From: DATMNI01 sp035570275
GTDB taxonomy: Bacteria > Acidobacteriota > Terriglobia > Bryobacterales > Bryobacteraceae
Length of the DNA stretch: 64,000 bases
Direction of reading: 5' to 3'
Assembly (NCBI GenBank): GCA_035570275.1
Contig: DATMNI010000182.1
Coordinates: 1-64,000, forward strand
Part shown: positions 8,817 to 18,838 of the stretch, piece by piece
How the letters are laid out: each line of letters opens with the position of its first letter
Position numbering within the stretch: the stretch's first letter is position 1
Notes under the pieces: model-generated
Database searches by the model: none
What the model was told of the DNA's origin: nothing
What the model saw: only the letters and a program-made list of their open reading frames with translations
Translations under genes and position numbers: made by a program

Positions 8817-9311
8817 ATGAACCCGGAGCGCATCCAGATCTTCGTCACCGGCGGCACGTTCGACAAAGAGTACAACGAGCTCACGGGCGAGCTGTTTTTC
8901 CAAAACACCCACACCCCCGACATGCTCAAGCTGGGCCGCTGCCACCTGGACGTGGAGGTGGAAACCCTCATGATGATCGACAGCCTGCAAATGACCGATG
9001 CCGACCGGGACCTGGTAGTGGAGCGCTGCGCCGGGGCCGCCGCCAACCGGATCGTCATCACCCACGGCACGGACACGATGGAACTGACGGCCACCGCCCT
9101 GGGCAGGCGGATCGCGTCCAAGACCATCGTTCTGACCGGCGCCATGGTGCCCTACACTTTCGGCAGTTCGGACGGGCTGTTCAATCTGGGCACGGCGCTG
9201 GCCTTTGTGCAGACGCTGACGCCAGGAGTGTATGTGGCTATGAACGGGCGGTGCTTCCCTTGGCATGGGGTGCGGAAGAACCGGGAACTTGGAGTGTTCG
9301 AAGCGGTGTAG
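8817..9311 (+). CDS. Short asparaginase-domain protein
   Basis: Predicted 164-residue protein matching only the N-terminal domain of type I/II L-asparaginases. Both catalytic threonine motifs are present: TGGTFDKEY at residues 11-19 and THGTDTME near residue 82. TIVLTGAMVPYTFGSSD follows, as in the family. Full enzymes are about 330 residues with a second domain completing the dimer active site, and that domain is absent here. The start at ATG 8817 (MNPERIQIFVTGG) is preferred over upstream frames because homology begins there. It could be a genuine single-domain family or a remnant; the intact reading frame favours function. It lies ahead of groES without an obvious link. Confidence 0.75.
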   Translation: MNPERIQIFVTGGTFDKEYNELTGELFFQNTHTPDMLKLGRCHLDVEVETLMMIDSLQMTDADRDLVVERCAGAAANRIVITHGTDTMELTATALGRRIASKTIVLTGAMVPYTFGSSDGLFNLGTALAFVQTLTPGVYVAMNGRCFPWHGVRKNRELGVFEAV

Positions 9312-9536
9312 CGCTGGAATTTTTTGAGCGGTCAACCGGCTCATGAAACACTTGTAACTCGGAAAGAGCGCAAATATCACGCCTCCGTAACGGTATGCAA
9401 TCATACATTGCACTTATGCTCCTGTGTGTCTCGCATCCTAAGCCTCAGAAAGCAACCACGTTGGCGCCGAGCAAATCTGAGCCGGTTGCTGTCAAGTACA
9501 ATAACTATTTCAAGTTCAGCATTTTACAAGAAATTC

Positions 9537-9563
9537 TTGTCACTCTAAGCGGCAGTGTGCTAC
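9537..9563 (+). promoter_or_regulatory. CIRCE-like (HrcA) site overlapping a candidate groES promoter
   Basis: TTGTCACTC, nine bases, GTGTGCTAC. This matches 14 of the 18 arm positions of the CIRCE consensus TTAGCACTC-N9-GAGTGCTAA with the exact nine-base spacer. The same bases offer -35 TTGTCA and, 18 bases on, TACTAA at 9561-9566. The arms pair with each other at only five of nine positions, so this is a degenerate site. It lies 90 bases before groES. Confidence 0.4.
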
Positions 9564-9652
9564 TAATAGTCACTGGAACGCGGCAAACATCCAAGGTGGG
9601 TTTGACCGCTTTCCAAATACTCAATATTCCATAGATGGAGGTCACAATTTCC

Positions 9653-9970
9653 ATGAAAATTCGTCCGCTCTATGACCGGATTGTGGTCAAACGGATTGAG
9701 ACGCAGGAGCAGATGCACGGCGGTCTCTACATTCCCGACACGGCGAAGGAAAAGCCCCAAGAGGGTGAAGTCATAGCCGTAGGAAAGGGCAAGCGCCTCG
9801 AAGATGGCAAAGTGATCGCTCTGGATGTTCAGGTGGGCGATACGATTTTGTTCGGCAAGTACTCCGGCAGCGACATCAAGCTGGATGGCGACGAGTATTT
9901 GATCATGCGTGAGGACGAAGTCCTCGGGATTTTGGATGCCGCGCCGAAAGCGGCCAAGAAAGCTAGCTAG
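9653..9970 (+). CDS. groES: Co-chaperonin GroES
   Basis: Predicted 105-residue Hsp10 lid of the GroEL chamber. MKIRPLYDRIVVKRIE is the canonical start; ATG 9653 is preceded by GGAGGT at 9637-9642. The mobile loop is present (ETQEQMHGGLYIPDTAKEKP), as are GEVIAVGKGKR and the DEYLIMREDEVLGIL ending. A short Ala/Lys tail (APKAAKKAS) extends past the usual 97 residues. It is 24 bases ahead of groEL in one heat-shock operon. Confidence 0.97.
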   Translation: MKIRPLYDRIVVKRIETQEQMHGGLYIPDTAKEKPQEGEVIAVGKGKRLEDGKVIALDVQVGDTILFGKYSGSDIKLDGDEYLIMREDEVLGILDAAPKAAKKAS

Positions 9971-9994
9971 ACTAGCTGGGAGTCGATAACGAAA

Positions 9995-11623
<1,629 letters not shown>

Positions 11624-11631
11624 GAACAAGT

Positions 11632-11660
11632 AGTCAGTAGTTCAGTAGTCAGTAGTCAGT
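11632..11660. repeat. Short AGTCAGT-type direct repeats before the groEL terminator
   Basis: Three to four near-tandem copies of AGTCAGTAGT-like units. A matching inverted set (ACTGACAACTGATGACTGAC type) occurs at about 11727-11762 on the other side of the terminator. Confidence 0.55.
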
Positions 11661-11667
11661 ATAAGAC

Positions 11668-11708
11668 GCCGCGCTTCGGGACGTTCCCCGGAGCGCGGCT
11701 TTTCTTTG
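11668..11708 (+). terminator. Rho-independent terminator of groES-groEL
   Basis: A 13-bp stem (11668-11680 with 11687-11699, one G-T wobble) built on GCCGCGCTTCGGG, a six-base loop, then a T-rich run beginning at 11700. Confidence 0.9.
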
Positions 11709-11765
11709 ACCCCCAGCGCAGCCACTAACTGACAACTGATGACTGACAACTGTTAACTGACAAAC

Positions 11766-13814
11766 TTACTTCAAAATGCTGAACATGTTCGAGAAGTCGT
11801 CCGTCCAGATGCGGAACGGGCGCACCTGGCGCAGCACCTTGGCATCCTTCAGCAGTTCCGGATGCCCATCCAGGGTGGTGCGGTCCATGATCAGCGTCCA
11901 GGAACAGCCAAAACAAATAGTGTCGTCGTCGGCCGCCACGAAGTGGTAAGCCAGTCCGACTTTGCCGTAAGCGTTGGCGGCGCGCTCCATCACGGGTTCC
12001 AGATTGAGGTAGGTGTTGGAGATGTTCACGGCCAGAATGCCGTTTGGCTTCAGGTGGCGGAAATAGATGCCGAAGGCCTCGCGCGTGATCAGGTGAACCG
12101 GCACGGAGTCGCCCGAAAACGCGTCCATCACCAGCATGTCAAACTGCTGGCCGGGCGGTTCGGATTCCAGCAGCAGGCGGCCGTCCCCCAGCGCCACCTC
12201 CACTTTGGCGGCCGTATCCTTCAGGTAGGTGAATTCGCTCTGCGCGATATCGAGCACCAGCGGGTTGATTTCGTAGATCCGCAGCGTGTCGCCCGCGCGG
12301 CCATAGGCGGCCAGCGTGCCGCAGCCGAGGCCCAGGATCCCGATGCGCCGCGGCCGGCCCTCCTGCGCGTGCATACCGCGCCCAATGCCGGTCTGCGGGC
12401 AGAAATACGTCACCGGCATGCGGCGGTACTTTTCGCTCTTCATCTGCTCGCCGTGGTTGATCACACCGTGGATCAGCTTGCGGCAGGCATCGTCGTCAAT
12501 CCGGACGTCGCCTTCATCCTCGGTGCGAAGCTGGCCGTAAAAGTTGCGCGCCACCACGCGGTAACCGGCCACCATCTGATGCATGATGCCGCGGAGAAAG
12601 TAGAAATAGCCGCCCAGCAGAAGCACCAGCGCCGCGGTCCCCGCGATTTTCCGTTTTATGGGGAGCCTCCAGAGCTCGCGGCAGAAGACCACAAACGCCA
12701 CCAGCGCGCACAAGGCCAGCCCGATGGGAAACTCGTAGTAGGCGTGAAACAGGTTGGGCGCCACCAGGCCGACGAACAGGCCCCCCACGGCGCCGCCCAG
12801 AGAGACCGTTACGTAGAATCCCGTAAGATGGCGCGGGTGCGGCTTGAGACGCGCCAGTTCGCCGTGGCAAACCATGCAGCAGATAAAGAGTGCGAAGGCG
12901 AGTAAGCCGATCACCAGGCGGAGCGGCATGCTTTCGTGTTCCGGCCACAAGCGGTACGCCATAAACCCAAGGGCAGCGACGAGCAGGGGAACGAAGACGG
13001 CCCGGTGATACAGCCGCGGCGCCTCGAAACAGACGATGAAACTCAGCAGGTACACGCTCAGCGGGACGATCCAGAGGAAAGGGATTGCCGCCACGTCCTG
13101 CGTCAGGTGTGTGGTCACCGCCAGCAGCAGCACCGAAGCGCTGGCAGCCAGTCCGAGCCACAAGAGCCGCAACCGAAATGCGGGCGGCGGGCCGGCATCT
13201 TCCACGGCGCCCGCGCCCGCTTCCGGCAGCGCCGCCAGCGCCGAGGTCCGCCAGGCGGTGATTCCGCACAGCACCGCGAAACCGACGAACGCACCCGACC
13301 AGACGATTCCCTGCAGGTGCGAGGGCAGGTTCGGCTCCACCAGAAACGGGTAGCTGAGCAGCGCCGTCATGGAGGCCAGGTTCGAAAGCGCGAACAGGCG
13401 GTAGGGCATTCCGCCCCTGTGGCTGCGCGCGTACCATGCCTGCAATAGCGGGCTGGTGGAGGCGAGCAGGAAATAGGGCAGGCCGACAGTGAGCGCGAGC
13501 AATGCCAGGATGGTGAGCGATGGCTGCCCCACGCTGGCCAGCTTCCATCGCTGGCTCGGAATGATAGGCAACGTGGCCAGGCCCACGGCCAGCATTCCGA
13601 TGTGCACCATCGCCTGTTTTCGGGCCGCCAGCCTGGAGTGGAGCCAGTGGGCGTAGCCATATCCCAGCAGGAGCACGATCTGGAAAAACAGCATGCAGGT
13701 GCTCCACACCGCCGAGGAGCCGCCAAACCAGGGCAGAATCATCTTGGCGATGATCGGCTGCACTTCAAAGAGCAGGAAAGCCGACAGGGAAATGGTAAGC
13801 GCGTAAAGTAACAT
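11766..13814 (-). CDS. Membrane-bound spermidine-synthase-like protein (MFS-type helices fused to a SpeE-like domain)
   Basis: Predicted 682-residue fusion. Residues 1 to about 410 hold 10-12 hydrophobic helices, beginning MLLYALTISLSAFLLFEVQPIIAK, the signature start of this family. The C-terminal 250 residues are an aminopropyltransferase-like Rossmann domain: GILGLGCGTLAAYG near residue 490 binds the nucleotide cofactor, YEINPLVLDIAQ follows, then VALGDGRLLLES and the DMLVMDAFSGDSVPVHL active-site strand. Soluble spermidine synthase is about 285 residues, so the membrane part is the distinguishing feature. Actual substrate is unknown. It converges on groEL and probably stands alone. Confidence 0.85.
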   Translation of the reverse strand: MLLYALTISLSAFLLFEVQPIIAKMILPWFGGSSAVWSTCMLFFQIVLLLGYGYAHWLHSRLAARKQAMVHIGMLAVGLATLPIIPSQRWKLASVGQPSLTILALLALTVGLPYFLLASTSPLLQAWYARSHRGGMPYRLFALSNLASMTALLSYPFLVEPNLPSHLQGIVWSGAFVGFAVLCGITAWRTSALAALPEAGAGAVEDAGPPPAFRLRLLWLGLAASASVLLLAVTTHLTQDVAAIPFLWIVPLSVYLLSFIVCFEAPRLYHRAVFVPLLVAALGFMAYRLWPEHESMPLRLVIGLLAFALFICCMVCHGELARLKPHPRHLTGFYVTVSLGGAVGGLFVGLVAPNLFHAYYEFPIGLALCALVAFVVFCRELWRLPIKRKIAGTAALVLLLGGYFYFLRGIMHQMVAGYRVVARNFYGQLRTEDEGDVRIDDDACRKLIHGVINHGEQMKSEKYRRMPVTYFCPQTGIGRGMHAQEGRPRRIGILGLGCGTLAAYGRAGDTLRIYEINPLVLDIAQSEFTYLKDTAAKVEVALGDGRLLLESEPPGQQFDMLVMDAFSGDSVPVHLITREAFGIYFRHLKPNGILAVNISNTYLNLEPVMERAANAYGKVGLAYHFVAADDDTICFGCSWTLIMDRTTLDGHPELLKDAKVLRQVRPFRIWTDDFSNMFSILK

Positions 13815-13920
13815 CGGTTTCGGTCAATCCTCTAACCTAACCGATTTGTGCGCTCAATGTTTGTAGGGCACGGTTGTCAAGCTGCGCGGCGCGGCGGCGG
13901 TTTCGGCGGTTTCGCCTGAC

Positions 13921-13991
13921 TTCACACATACTCAGCCATCGGTATACTGGGAGCCTGAGTGCCAAAATCGGACCGAGCCGCGGACGGCTCG
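13921..13991 (+). promoter_or_regulatory. Candidate promoter and leader hairpin of the 14-kb ADOP gene
   Basis: TTCACA at 13921-13926 and TATACT at 13943-13948 are 16 bases apart. A hairpin CGAGCCG-cgga-CGGCTCG (13974-13991) lies in the predicted leader, about 35 bases before the start codon. Confidence 0.35.
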
Positions 13992-14025
13992 CTCTATCAG
14001 GCATAGCACCTGTGTTGAGGATGGT

Positions 14026-16704
14026 GTGAAAATGACGTTTTGGCGGCGTATCGCAAATGGGTTTCGCAGGGGCCGCTTGAGTCGCGAGATTGACGAAGAG
14101 AGCCGCGAACCTGCCGAAGTGCGAAAAGCATTTGGCGCTACGCTACGCCAACGCGAAGCCGGCCGCGATTCCCGGGTTGCCCGGTGGCTTGATTGTCTGC
14201 GTGCCGACGTCGTCTTCGGATGGCGGCAGCTCAGAAAGAGAAAAGCAACTTCTGGCGCAGCCATCCTTTCGCTGGCGCTGGCAACCGGGGCTTGCACGTC
14301 CGCGTTCCGGGTCATCGACGCGCTGCTGCTTCGGCCTTTACCGGTGTCGCAGCCGGAGCGGCTGTACGCGCTTGGGCGTCAGGATTTCGCCGTGCGCGGC
14401 GCCCTCACCACTACCTACGATGGATGGGAGTATCGGATGTTCCGCCCGTTGCGCACCGCGGTGAAGGGGCAAGCCGAACTGCTGGCACTCTCATTCGGGA
14501 ACCGCGCCGACCTGACCTACCGTTCGGATCAAGAGATGGAGAAGGCCCATCTGCAATACGTTTCCGGGTGGATGTTCCAATCGTTCGGGCTGCTGCCCAC
14601 AGCGGGTCGCGTGTTCACCGAAAATGACGATCTGGAACCCGGCGCGCGTCCCGTGGCAGTGCTCTCTTACGATTACTGGTCGCGCCGGTTCGGGCGCGAT
14701 CCGAAAGCCATCGGGCGAACCTTTCGCCTGGGGACCAATCATGGACAAGCGTCCCCCGGCGATCTTTACGAAATAATCGGCGTCGGCCCGGAGAGCTTCA
14801 GCGGCACCGAGCCCGGCACGGTGACCGACATCTTCCTTCCCACCACGATGAATGGGTACGTGAACCTTGCCATCGCGCACTTTCTCCGGACGTTCGTGCG
14901 CCTGGAGCCGGGCGTTGGCCGTGAGCCGGTTCTGGCGCGCCTCCGGGCCGCCTATCAACACCTGGAGGAAGAGGAACGGAAGAGCTCCCCCGATGGGCGC
15001 AACGCCGTGGGGAATCGAGGGACGACGCCGTATCACACGCTGCTGATGGACCCCGCCGCGGCGGGCGTTTCCGGAATGCAGAAGGACTATCGGCTTCCGC
15101 TGGCGGCACTGGGCGCCTTGGTAGGGTTGGTTCTGCTGATTGCGTGCGCCAACGTGGCGAACCTGATGACGGCTCAAGCCGCGGCCAGAGCGCGCGAGAT
15201 GGCGCTGCGAGTCGCGATTGGCGCGGGACGATGGCGTCTGGTGCAACTGGTCCTGGTGGAGAGCGCGATGCTGGCATTTTTCGCAACGGCGCTCGGCGCC
15301 CTGTTCGCCTCGTGGTTCACGCCATTTGTCGTCGGCCGGATCAACCCGCCGGAGAACCCGGTGCGGTTGTCGCTTCCGGCGGACTGGCGGGTACTCGGGT
15401 TCGGCCTGGCGCTCACGCTCGGTGTGACGCTGCTGTTTGGGCTGGCGCCGGCGCTGCGCGCATCCGCCGTCAAACCGGCGAGCGCACTGAAAGGCGGAGA
15501 AGACCCCCACTCGCGCCGGCGTCTGATGCAGGTTCTGATTACGGCGCAGGTCGTCTTCTGTTTTCTCGTGCTATTTATCGGGGGCCTGTTCATCGCCACG
15601 TTCGACCGATTGTCGACTCAACCCACCGGCTTTTCGCCAGAGCGGCTGCTCATTCTGGATACCGTCGCGCAACATGCACCGGCGGTCGCCTGGGAGCAGG
15701 TGGCCGAGCAGTTGCGGGCGGTGCCGGGCGTGGAACGGGTCGCGCTGGCCGAGTGGGCTCTCATGGACAGGGCGGGCTACAAATACAGCTCCGTTTCGAT
15801 CGACGGCGTCCCTTCCACACCGGACGTGGGGAGCGGGTTTCTGGGCGTCTCACCCGCATGGCTGGACACCATGAGGATTCCGTTGCTTGCGGGGCGCGAC
15901 TTCCGCGCCAGCGATATTTATCTCACGCCTCAAAAGTCAGGCGTAGCGATCGTCAATCAGGCGTTCGCCAGGCAATACTGCAACGGCGAGAACCCGATTG
16001 GAAAATCGTTCGAGACGACGACCGGGGGATTGCGGGGCGTTCACTTTCAGATTGTCGGCCTGGTTGGCGATGCCCGCTACCTGGAGATGCGCGAGCCGAT
16101 TGCGCCGGTGGCCTACAATCCGTTCCGTTGGACCGAGGGCGCAACCTGGGGGCGAGCGCTTAACCAGGGGACGTTCATCGTACGAACGTCCAGCCCGAAT
16201 CCGCTCACGCTCGCCTCCGTTCTCCGTCGGGAAGTGTCCCGCGCACGGCCTGACTTTTACGTCAGCAACACCCGCACGCAGAACGAGCTGATCCGGATGC
16301 TTACCGTGCGCGAGCGGCTGCTGGCGATGCTGGCGCTGTTCTTCGCGGCGGTGGCGCTATTGCTTGCGGGCGTGGGGATGTACGGAGTGCTCGACTACGG
16401 GGTCTTTCAGCGAACGCGCGAGATCGGCATTCGCATGGCGCTGGGCGCGCAAGCCGGCGACATTGCGCGGCGGGTTGCGATGGATGTGTTGGCCATGGTG
16501 GTGGTGGGAGCCGCGGCCGGCCTGGCGCTTGGTATGGCGTCGGTTCGGTACATCGAAAGCCTCTTGTACCAGGTGAAAGCTACCGATCTGGGAGTCCTGG
16601 CGATTCCCTCGCTGGCGATTCTGGCGGCGGCATTGCTGGCCGCGTTGCCGGCGCTTGTCCACGCGGTTCGAATTGACCCTGTCAACGTGCTGCGCGCCGA
16701 ATAG
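14026..16704 (+). CDS. MacB/FtsX-like permease, ADOP family
   Basis: Predicted 892-residue ADOP permease. GTG 14026 or ATG 14032 may start it; a GAGG at 14017-14020 suits either. The cytosolic prefix is short and degenerate compared with the paralogue at 5665-8298. The first FtsX core is near residues 357-430 (LIACANVANLMTAQAAARAREMALR) and the second near 765-818 (GVLDYGVFQRTREIGIRMALG). The periplasmic domains lie between. It ends ALLAALPALVHAVRIDPVNVLRAE, the standard family terminus. The PadR-signal peptidase operon starts 96 bases downstream with its own promoter. Transport substrate unknown. Confidence 0.87.
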   Translation: MKMTFWRRIANGFRRGRLSREIDEESREPAEVRKAFGATLRQREAGRDSRVARWLDCLRADVVFGWRQLRKRKATSGAAILSLALATGACTSAFRVIDALLLRPLPVSQPERLYALGRQDFAVRGALTTTYDGWEYRMFRPLRTAVKGQAELLALSFGNRADLTYRSDQEMEKAHLQYVSGWMFQSFGLLPTAGRVFTENDDLEPGARPVAVLSYDYWSRRFGRDPKAIGRTFRLGTNHGQASPGDLYEIIGVGPESFSGTEPGTVTDIFLPTTMNGYVNLAIAHFLRTFVRLEPGVGREPVLARLRAAYQHLEEEERKSSPDGRNAVGNRGTTPYHTLLMDPAAAGVSGMQKDYRLPLAALGALVGLVLLIACANVANLMTAQAAARAREMALRVAIGAGRWRLVQLVLVESAMLAFFATALGALFASWFTPFVVGRINPPENPVRLSLPADWRVLGFGLALTLGVTLLFGLAPALRASAVKPASALKGGEDPHSRRRLMQVLITAQVVFCFLVLFIGGLFIATFDRLSTQPTGFSPERLLILDTVAQHAPAVAWEQVAEQLRAVPGVERVALAEWALMDRAGYKYSSVSIDGVPSTPDVGSGFLGVSPAWLDTMRIPLLAGRDFRASDIYLTPQKSGVAIVNQAFARQYCNGENPIGKSFETTTGGLRGVHFQIVGLVGDARYLEMREPIAPVAYNPFRWTEGATWGRALNQGTFIVRTSSPNPLTLASVLRREVSRARPDFYVSNTRTQNELIRMLTVRERLLAMLALFFAAVALLLAGVGMYGVLDYGVFQRTREIGIRMALGAQAGDIARRVAMDVLAMVVVGAAAGLALGMASVRYIESLLYQVKATDLGVLAIPSLAILAAALLAALPALVHAVRIDPVNVLRAE

Positions 16705-16752
16705 GCGCGGTGGGCCAACTCGTTCCAGTCGAGGGCCGCGTATCATTATCTA

Positions 16753-16781
16753 TTGACATCGTCCGTTCCGTGGCTTAATAT
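16753..16781 (+). promoter_or_regulatory. Sigma-70-type promoter of the padR-lepB operon
   Basis: TTGACA (16753-16758), 17-base spacer, TAATAT (16776-16781). This is the best consensus promoter seen in the window. The predicted transcript start near 16788 leaves only about 13 bases before the ATG at 16801, so the leader is very short and no ribosome site is visible. Confidence 0.65.
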
Positions 16782-16798
16782 ATCCGTAACGGATGTAT
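16778..16798. promoter_or_regulatory. Palindromic operator of the padR-lepB operon
   Basis: ATAtATCCGT-a-ACGGATgTAT: ten-base arms with one mismatch around a single central base. It overlaps the -10 and transcript start and ends two bases before the PadR ATG. The layout matches the palindrome at 8666-8684, though the sequence differs, which suggests autoregulation by this PadR. Confidence 0.6.
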
Positions 16799-16800
16799 TT

Positions 16801-17178
16801 ATGACAAAGCCGCAATCCCCTGACGAAAAGCCGCGATCACCCCAGGAACTGCTTCCGCTCACCCCGCCGGTTTTCCATATCCTGCTGGCTCTGGCCGGCG
16901 AGGAACGGCACGGCTACGGCATCATGCAGGACGTCGCGCGCCAGACCGGCGACAGACTCCAACTGGGGCCCGGCACGCTCTACGGATGCCTGAAGCGGAT
17001 GCTCGCCGCCAGGTTGGTGGAGGAGTCGGACGAACGCCCCGACCCCGCGCTCGACGACGAACGCCGCCGCTACTACCGCATGACCATGTTGGGAAAACGT
17101 GTGGTTCGCGCCGAAGCGCAGCGCCTGGCCGGCGCCGTGATGGCCGCCAACGCCAGGTTGGCTGGAGGTAATATATGA
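16801..17178 (+). CDS. PadR family transcriptional regulator
   Basis: Predicted 125-residue winged-helix protein starting at ATG 16801 (MTKPQSPDEKP); the upstream frame would overlap the promoter. The HTH is FHILLALAGEERHGYGIMQDVARQT, then LGPGTLYGCLKRMLAARLVEE and RRYYRMTMLGKRV. The Asp/Arg-rich RPDPALDDERRR insert is common in ADOP-associated PadRs. Its stop overlaps the next start (ATGA at 17175), so translation is coupled to the signal peptidase gene. It likely represses its own four-gene operon. Confidence 0.92.
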   Translation: MTKPQSPDEKPRSPQELLPLTPPVFHILLALAGEERHGYGIMQDVARQTGDRLQLGPGTLYGCLKRMLAARLVEESDERPDPALDDERRRYYRMTMLGKRVVRAEAQRLAGAVMAANARLAGGNI

Positions 17179-18161
17179 CGCCCCAATCCGCTCCGATGGG
17201 CATGTTCTGCCGTATTTACGCCGCCCTTCTCTACGCCTACCCGCGCGACTTTCGCCTGCAGTACGGCATCGCCATGCAGCAGGTCTTCCGCGACCGCTGC
17301 CGCGACGTGGTGCGAACTCCGGGCCGCTTGCCCATGCTTCGCTTCGCCATCCATCTCGCCGCCGATTGGCTGGCCACCACGGTCCGCGAAAACGCCACCG
17401 CAGTCTGGTCTGCCGGCCGCAAACAAACTCCCCGGAACTTCGTCACCGAGTGGGCCGTCACCATCGCCATCTATCTGTTCGCTACCACAACCCTGGTCCA
17501 GGCCTATGTGGTTCCCACTGGTTCGATGGAGAGCACCATCCGCGTAGGCGATCACATGCTGGTCGACCGCGTGACTTTCGCCGATCCCGGAACCGTCGCA
17601 CGCCACATCCTGCCCTATCGACAGCCTGCGCGCGGCGATATCGTTGCCTTCCTCTACCCGGAGGACATCCGCCAGACTTACGTCAAACGTGTGATCGGCC
17701 TGCCGGGCGACCGCATCCGTCTCGACAAACAGCAAGTAATCCGCAACGGCAGCCGGTTGATCGAACCCTACACGCAACACATCGCGACGTACCCCGACGC
17801 CTATCGCGACAACTTCCCGCTCTCACCGGACCTCAATACCACGCCGCGGGGCCGCGATATGTTCGAACACCACGTCCGCAACGGCGAGGTGATCGTTCCT
17901 GCGGACATGCTCTTCGTGCTCGGCGACAACCGCGAGAACTCCGAAGATAGCCGCTATTGGGGATTCGTGCCGCGCCGTTATGTAGTCGGCAAACCCCTGT
18001 TTGTCTACTGGTCGTACGATGCGCCCACGGCCGACCTGCAGGCGTGGACGCTGAATCACGTGCTGGATGTGGCGCAGCACTTCTTCACCAGAACCCGCTG
18101 GGAACGGACTCTCTTAGTCCCACGCTCCCAACCGGCGCAGGAAGCCGGAGGCGTCCGATGA
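17175..18161 (+). CDS. Signal peptidase I fused to an ADOP-type N-terminal prefix
   Basis: Predicted 328-residue protein. Residues about 10-75 (YAYPRDFRLQYGIAMQQVFR, then LRFAIHLAADWLATTVREN) resemble the YPxxFRxxYG prefix seen at the start of many ADOP permeases, not of signal peptidases. A membrane helix follows (VTIAIYLFATTTLVQAYVV). The catalytic domain has Ser117 in PTGSMESTI and Lys171 in YVKRVIGLPGDRI, 54 residues apart as in LepB, and the box E motif VLGDNRENSEDSRYWGFVP. The enzyme would remove signal peptides on the outer face of the inner membrane. It overlaps PadR upstream and a small membrane protein downstream by four bases each. This is probably a regulated, specialised peptidase and not the housekeeping LepB. 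Confidence 0.9.
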   Translation: MTPQSAPMGMFCRIYAALLYAYPRDFRLQYGIAMQQVFRDRCRDVVRTPGRLPMLRFAIHLAADWLATTVRENATAVWSAGRKQTPRNFVTEWAVTIAIYLFATTTLVQAYVVPTGSMESTIRVGDHMLVDRVTFADPGTVARHILPYRQPARGDIVAFLYPEDIRQTYVKRVIGLPGDRIRLDKQQVIRNGSRLIEPYTQHIATYPDAYRDNFPLSPDLNTTPRGRDMFEHHVRNGEVIVPADMLFVLGDNRENSEDSRYWGFVPRRYVVGKPLFVYWSYDAPTADLQAWTLNHVLDVAQHFFTRTRWERTLLVPRSQPAQEAGGVR

Positions 18162-18583
18162 AGGCTGTGCAGTGCGCCCGGTTCGCCATGGTCTCCGTGT
18201 TTGGCTGGATCGTCCCGGGAGGGGCGTATCTGCTCATGCGCCGCTACCTGCCGTTCGCGGGCTTCGCCGTCCTGGTCCCGGCTACTTTTGCAGCCGGCCT
18301 CGCGCTCCACGGCGCGTATCAGTGGCCCCAGCCCGCCGAACTCCAGGGCCTGGACGGCTTCACGGTATTGTCCTTCAAAGCCGGGGCCTTGGCCAAATTG
18401 TTCGCCGGCGGCCCGTTTCTGCTCACCCGGCTCTTCGACGGCGGGCATGGGTTCCTGGATGGACGCCTGCACGAATATGGAACCACGCTGCTGGCCCTGG
18501 CGGGCCTATTTAACCTGCTGGCGGTATCCGATGCGCTGGCAAGGCGACAGGCAGAACCATCCGCATCGCAAGGGAGACGCTAG
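18158..18583 (+). CDS. Small integral membrane protein (possibly DUF6677-like)
   Basis: Predicted 141-residue protein starting at ATG 18158, overlapping the signal peptidase stop by four bases. About four hydrophobic segments are visible: VSVFGWIVPGGAYLLM, FAVLVPATFAAGLALHGAY, LAKLFAGGPFLLTRL and TLLALAGLFNLLAVSDAL. The GWIVPGGAYLL start and the NLLAV-DA motif recall a small acidobacterial family beside signal peptidases that I remember as DUF6677; that name is tentative. Its stop shares a base with the GTG of the next small gene. It may be a partner or substrate of the peptidase. Confidence 0.75.
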   Translation: MKAVQCARFAMVSVFGWIVPGGAYLLMRRYLPFAGFAVLVPATFAAGLALHGAYQWPQPAELQGLDGFTVLSFKAGALAKLFAGGPFLLTRLFDGGHGFLDGRLHEYGTTLLALAGLFNLLAVSDALARRQAEPSASQGRR

Positions 18584-18753
18584 TGCCGCACCTCACCTTC
18601 ACTCTGCTGGTGGCCGTACTGCTCTCCGCGGCCATGGCGCTGCTTGGGAATCGATCTCTGCGGGAACGCCTGTACGCCGCCACATACCTGTTGCTCTGCT
18701 GTGCGGCCACCACCCTGGTGGGCAGTTGGGTTATGTACCTGATCCATGGCTGA
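18583..18753 (+). CDS. Small two-helix membrane protein, 56 residues
   Basis: Short frame beginning with GTG at 18583, which shares its first base with the preceding TAG stop. It encodes two hydrophobic helices (FTLLVAVLLSAAMALLG and YLLLCCAATTLVGSWVMY) joined by a basic turn NRSLRERLYA. It would be a helical hairpin in the inner membrane. AAGGGAG a few bases upstream can serve as ribosome site. Overlap, membrane character and codon use make it the likely last gene of the PadR-signal peptidase operon. Function unknown. Confidence 0.65.
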   Translation: MPHLTFTLLVAVLLSAAMALLGNRSLRERLYAATYLLLCCAATTLVGSWVMYLIHG

Positions 18754-18838
18754 CGCCGCCAGATAAACCCACACCGAGACATTGCCTTGGGCACACGTAG
18801 CGAATGCAGAAAGCGCCGCGCAGCCCCCGAACCGCCTG

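Noticed and set aside
7279..8820. 513-residue plus-strand frame across the ADOP and PadR genes
   Set aside because: Opposite to two clear genes and runs through their operator; composition is that of a shadow frame.
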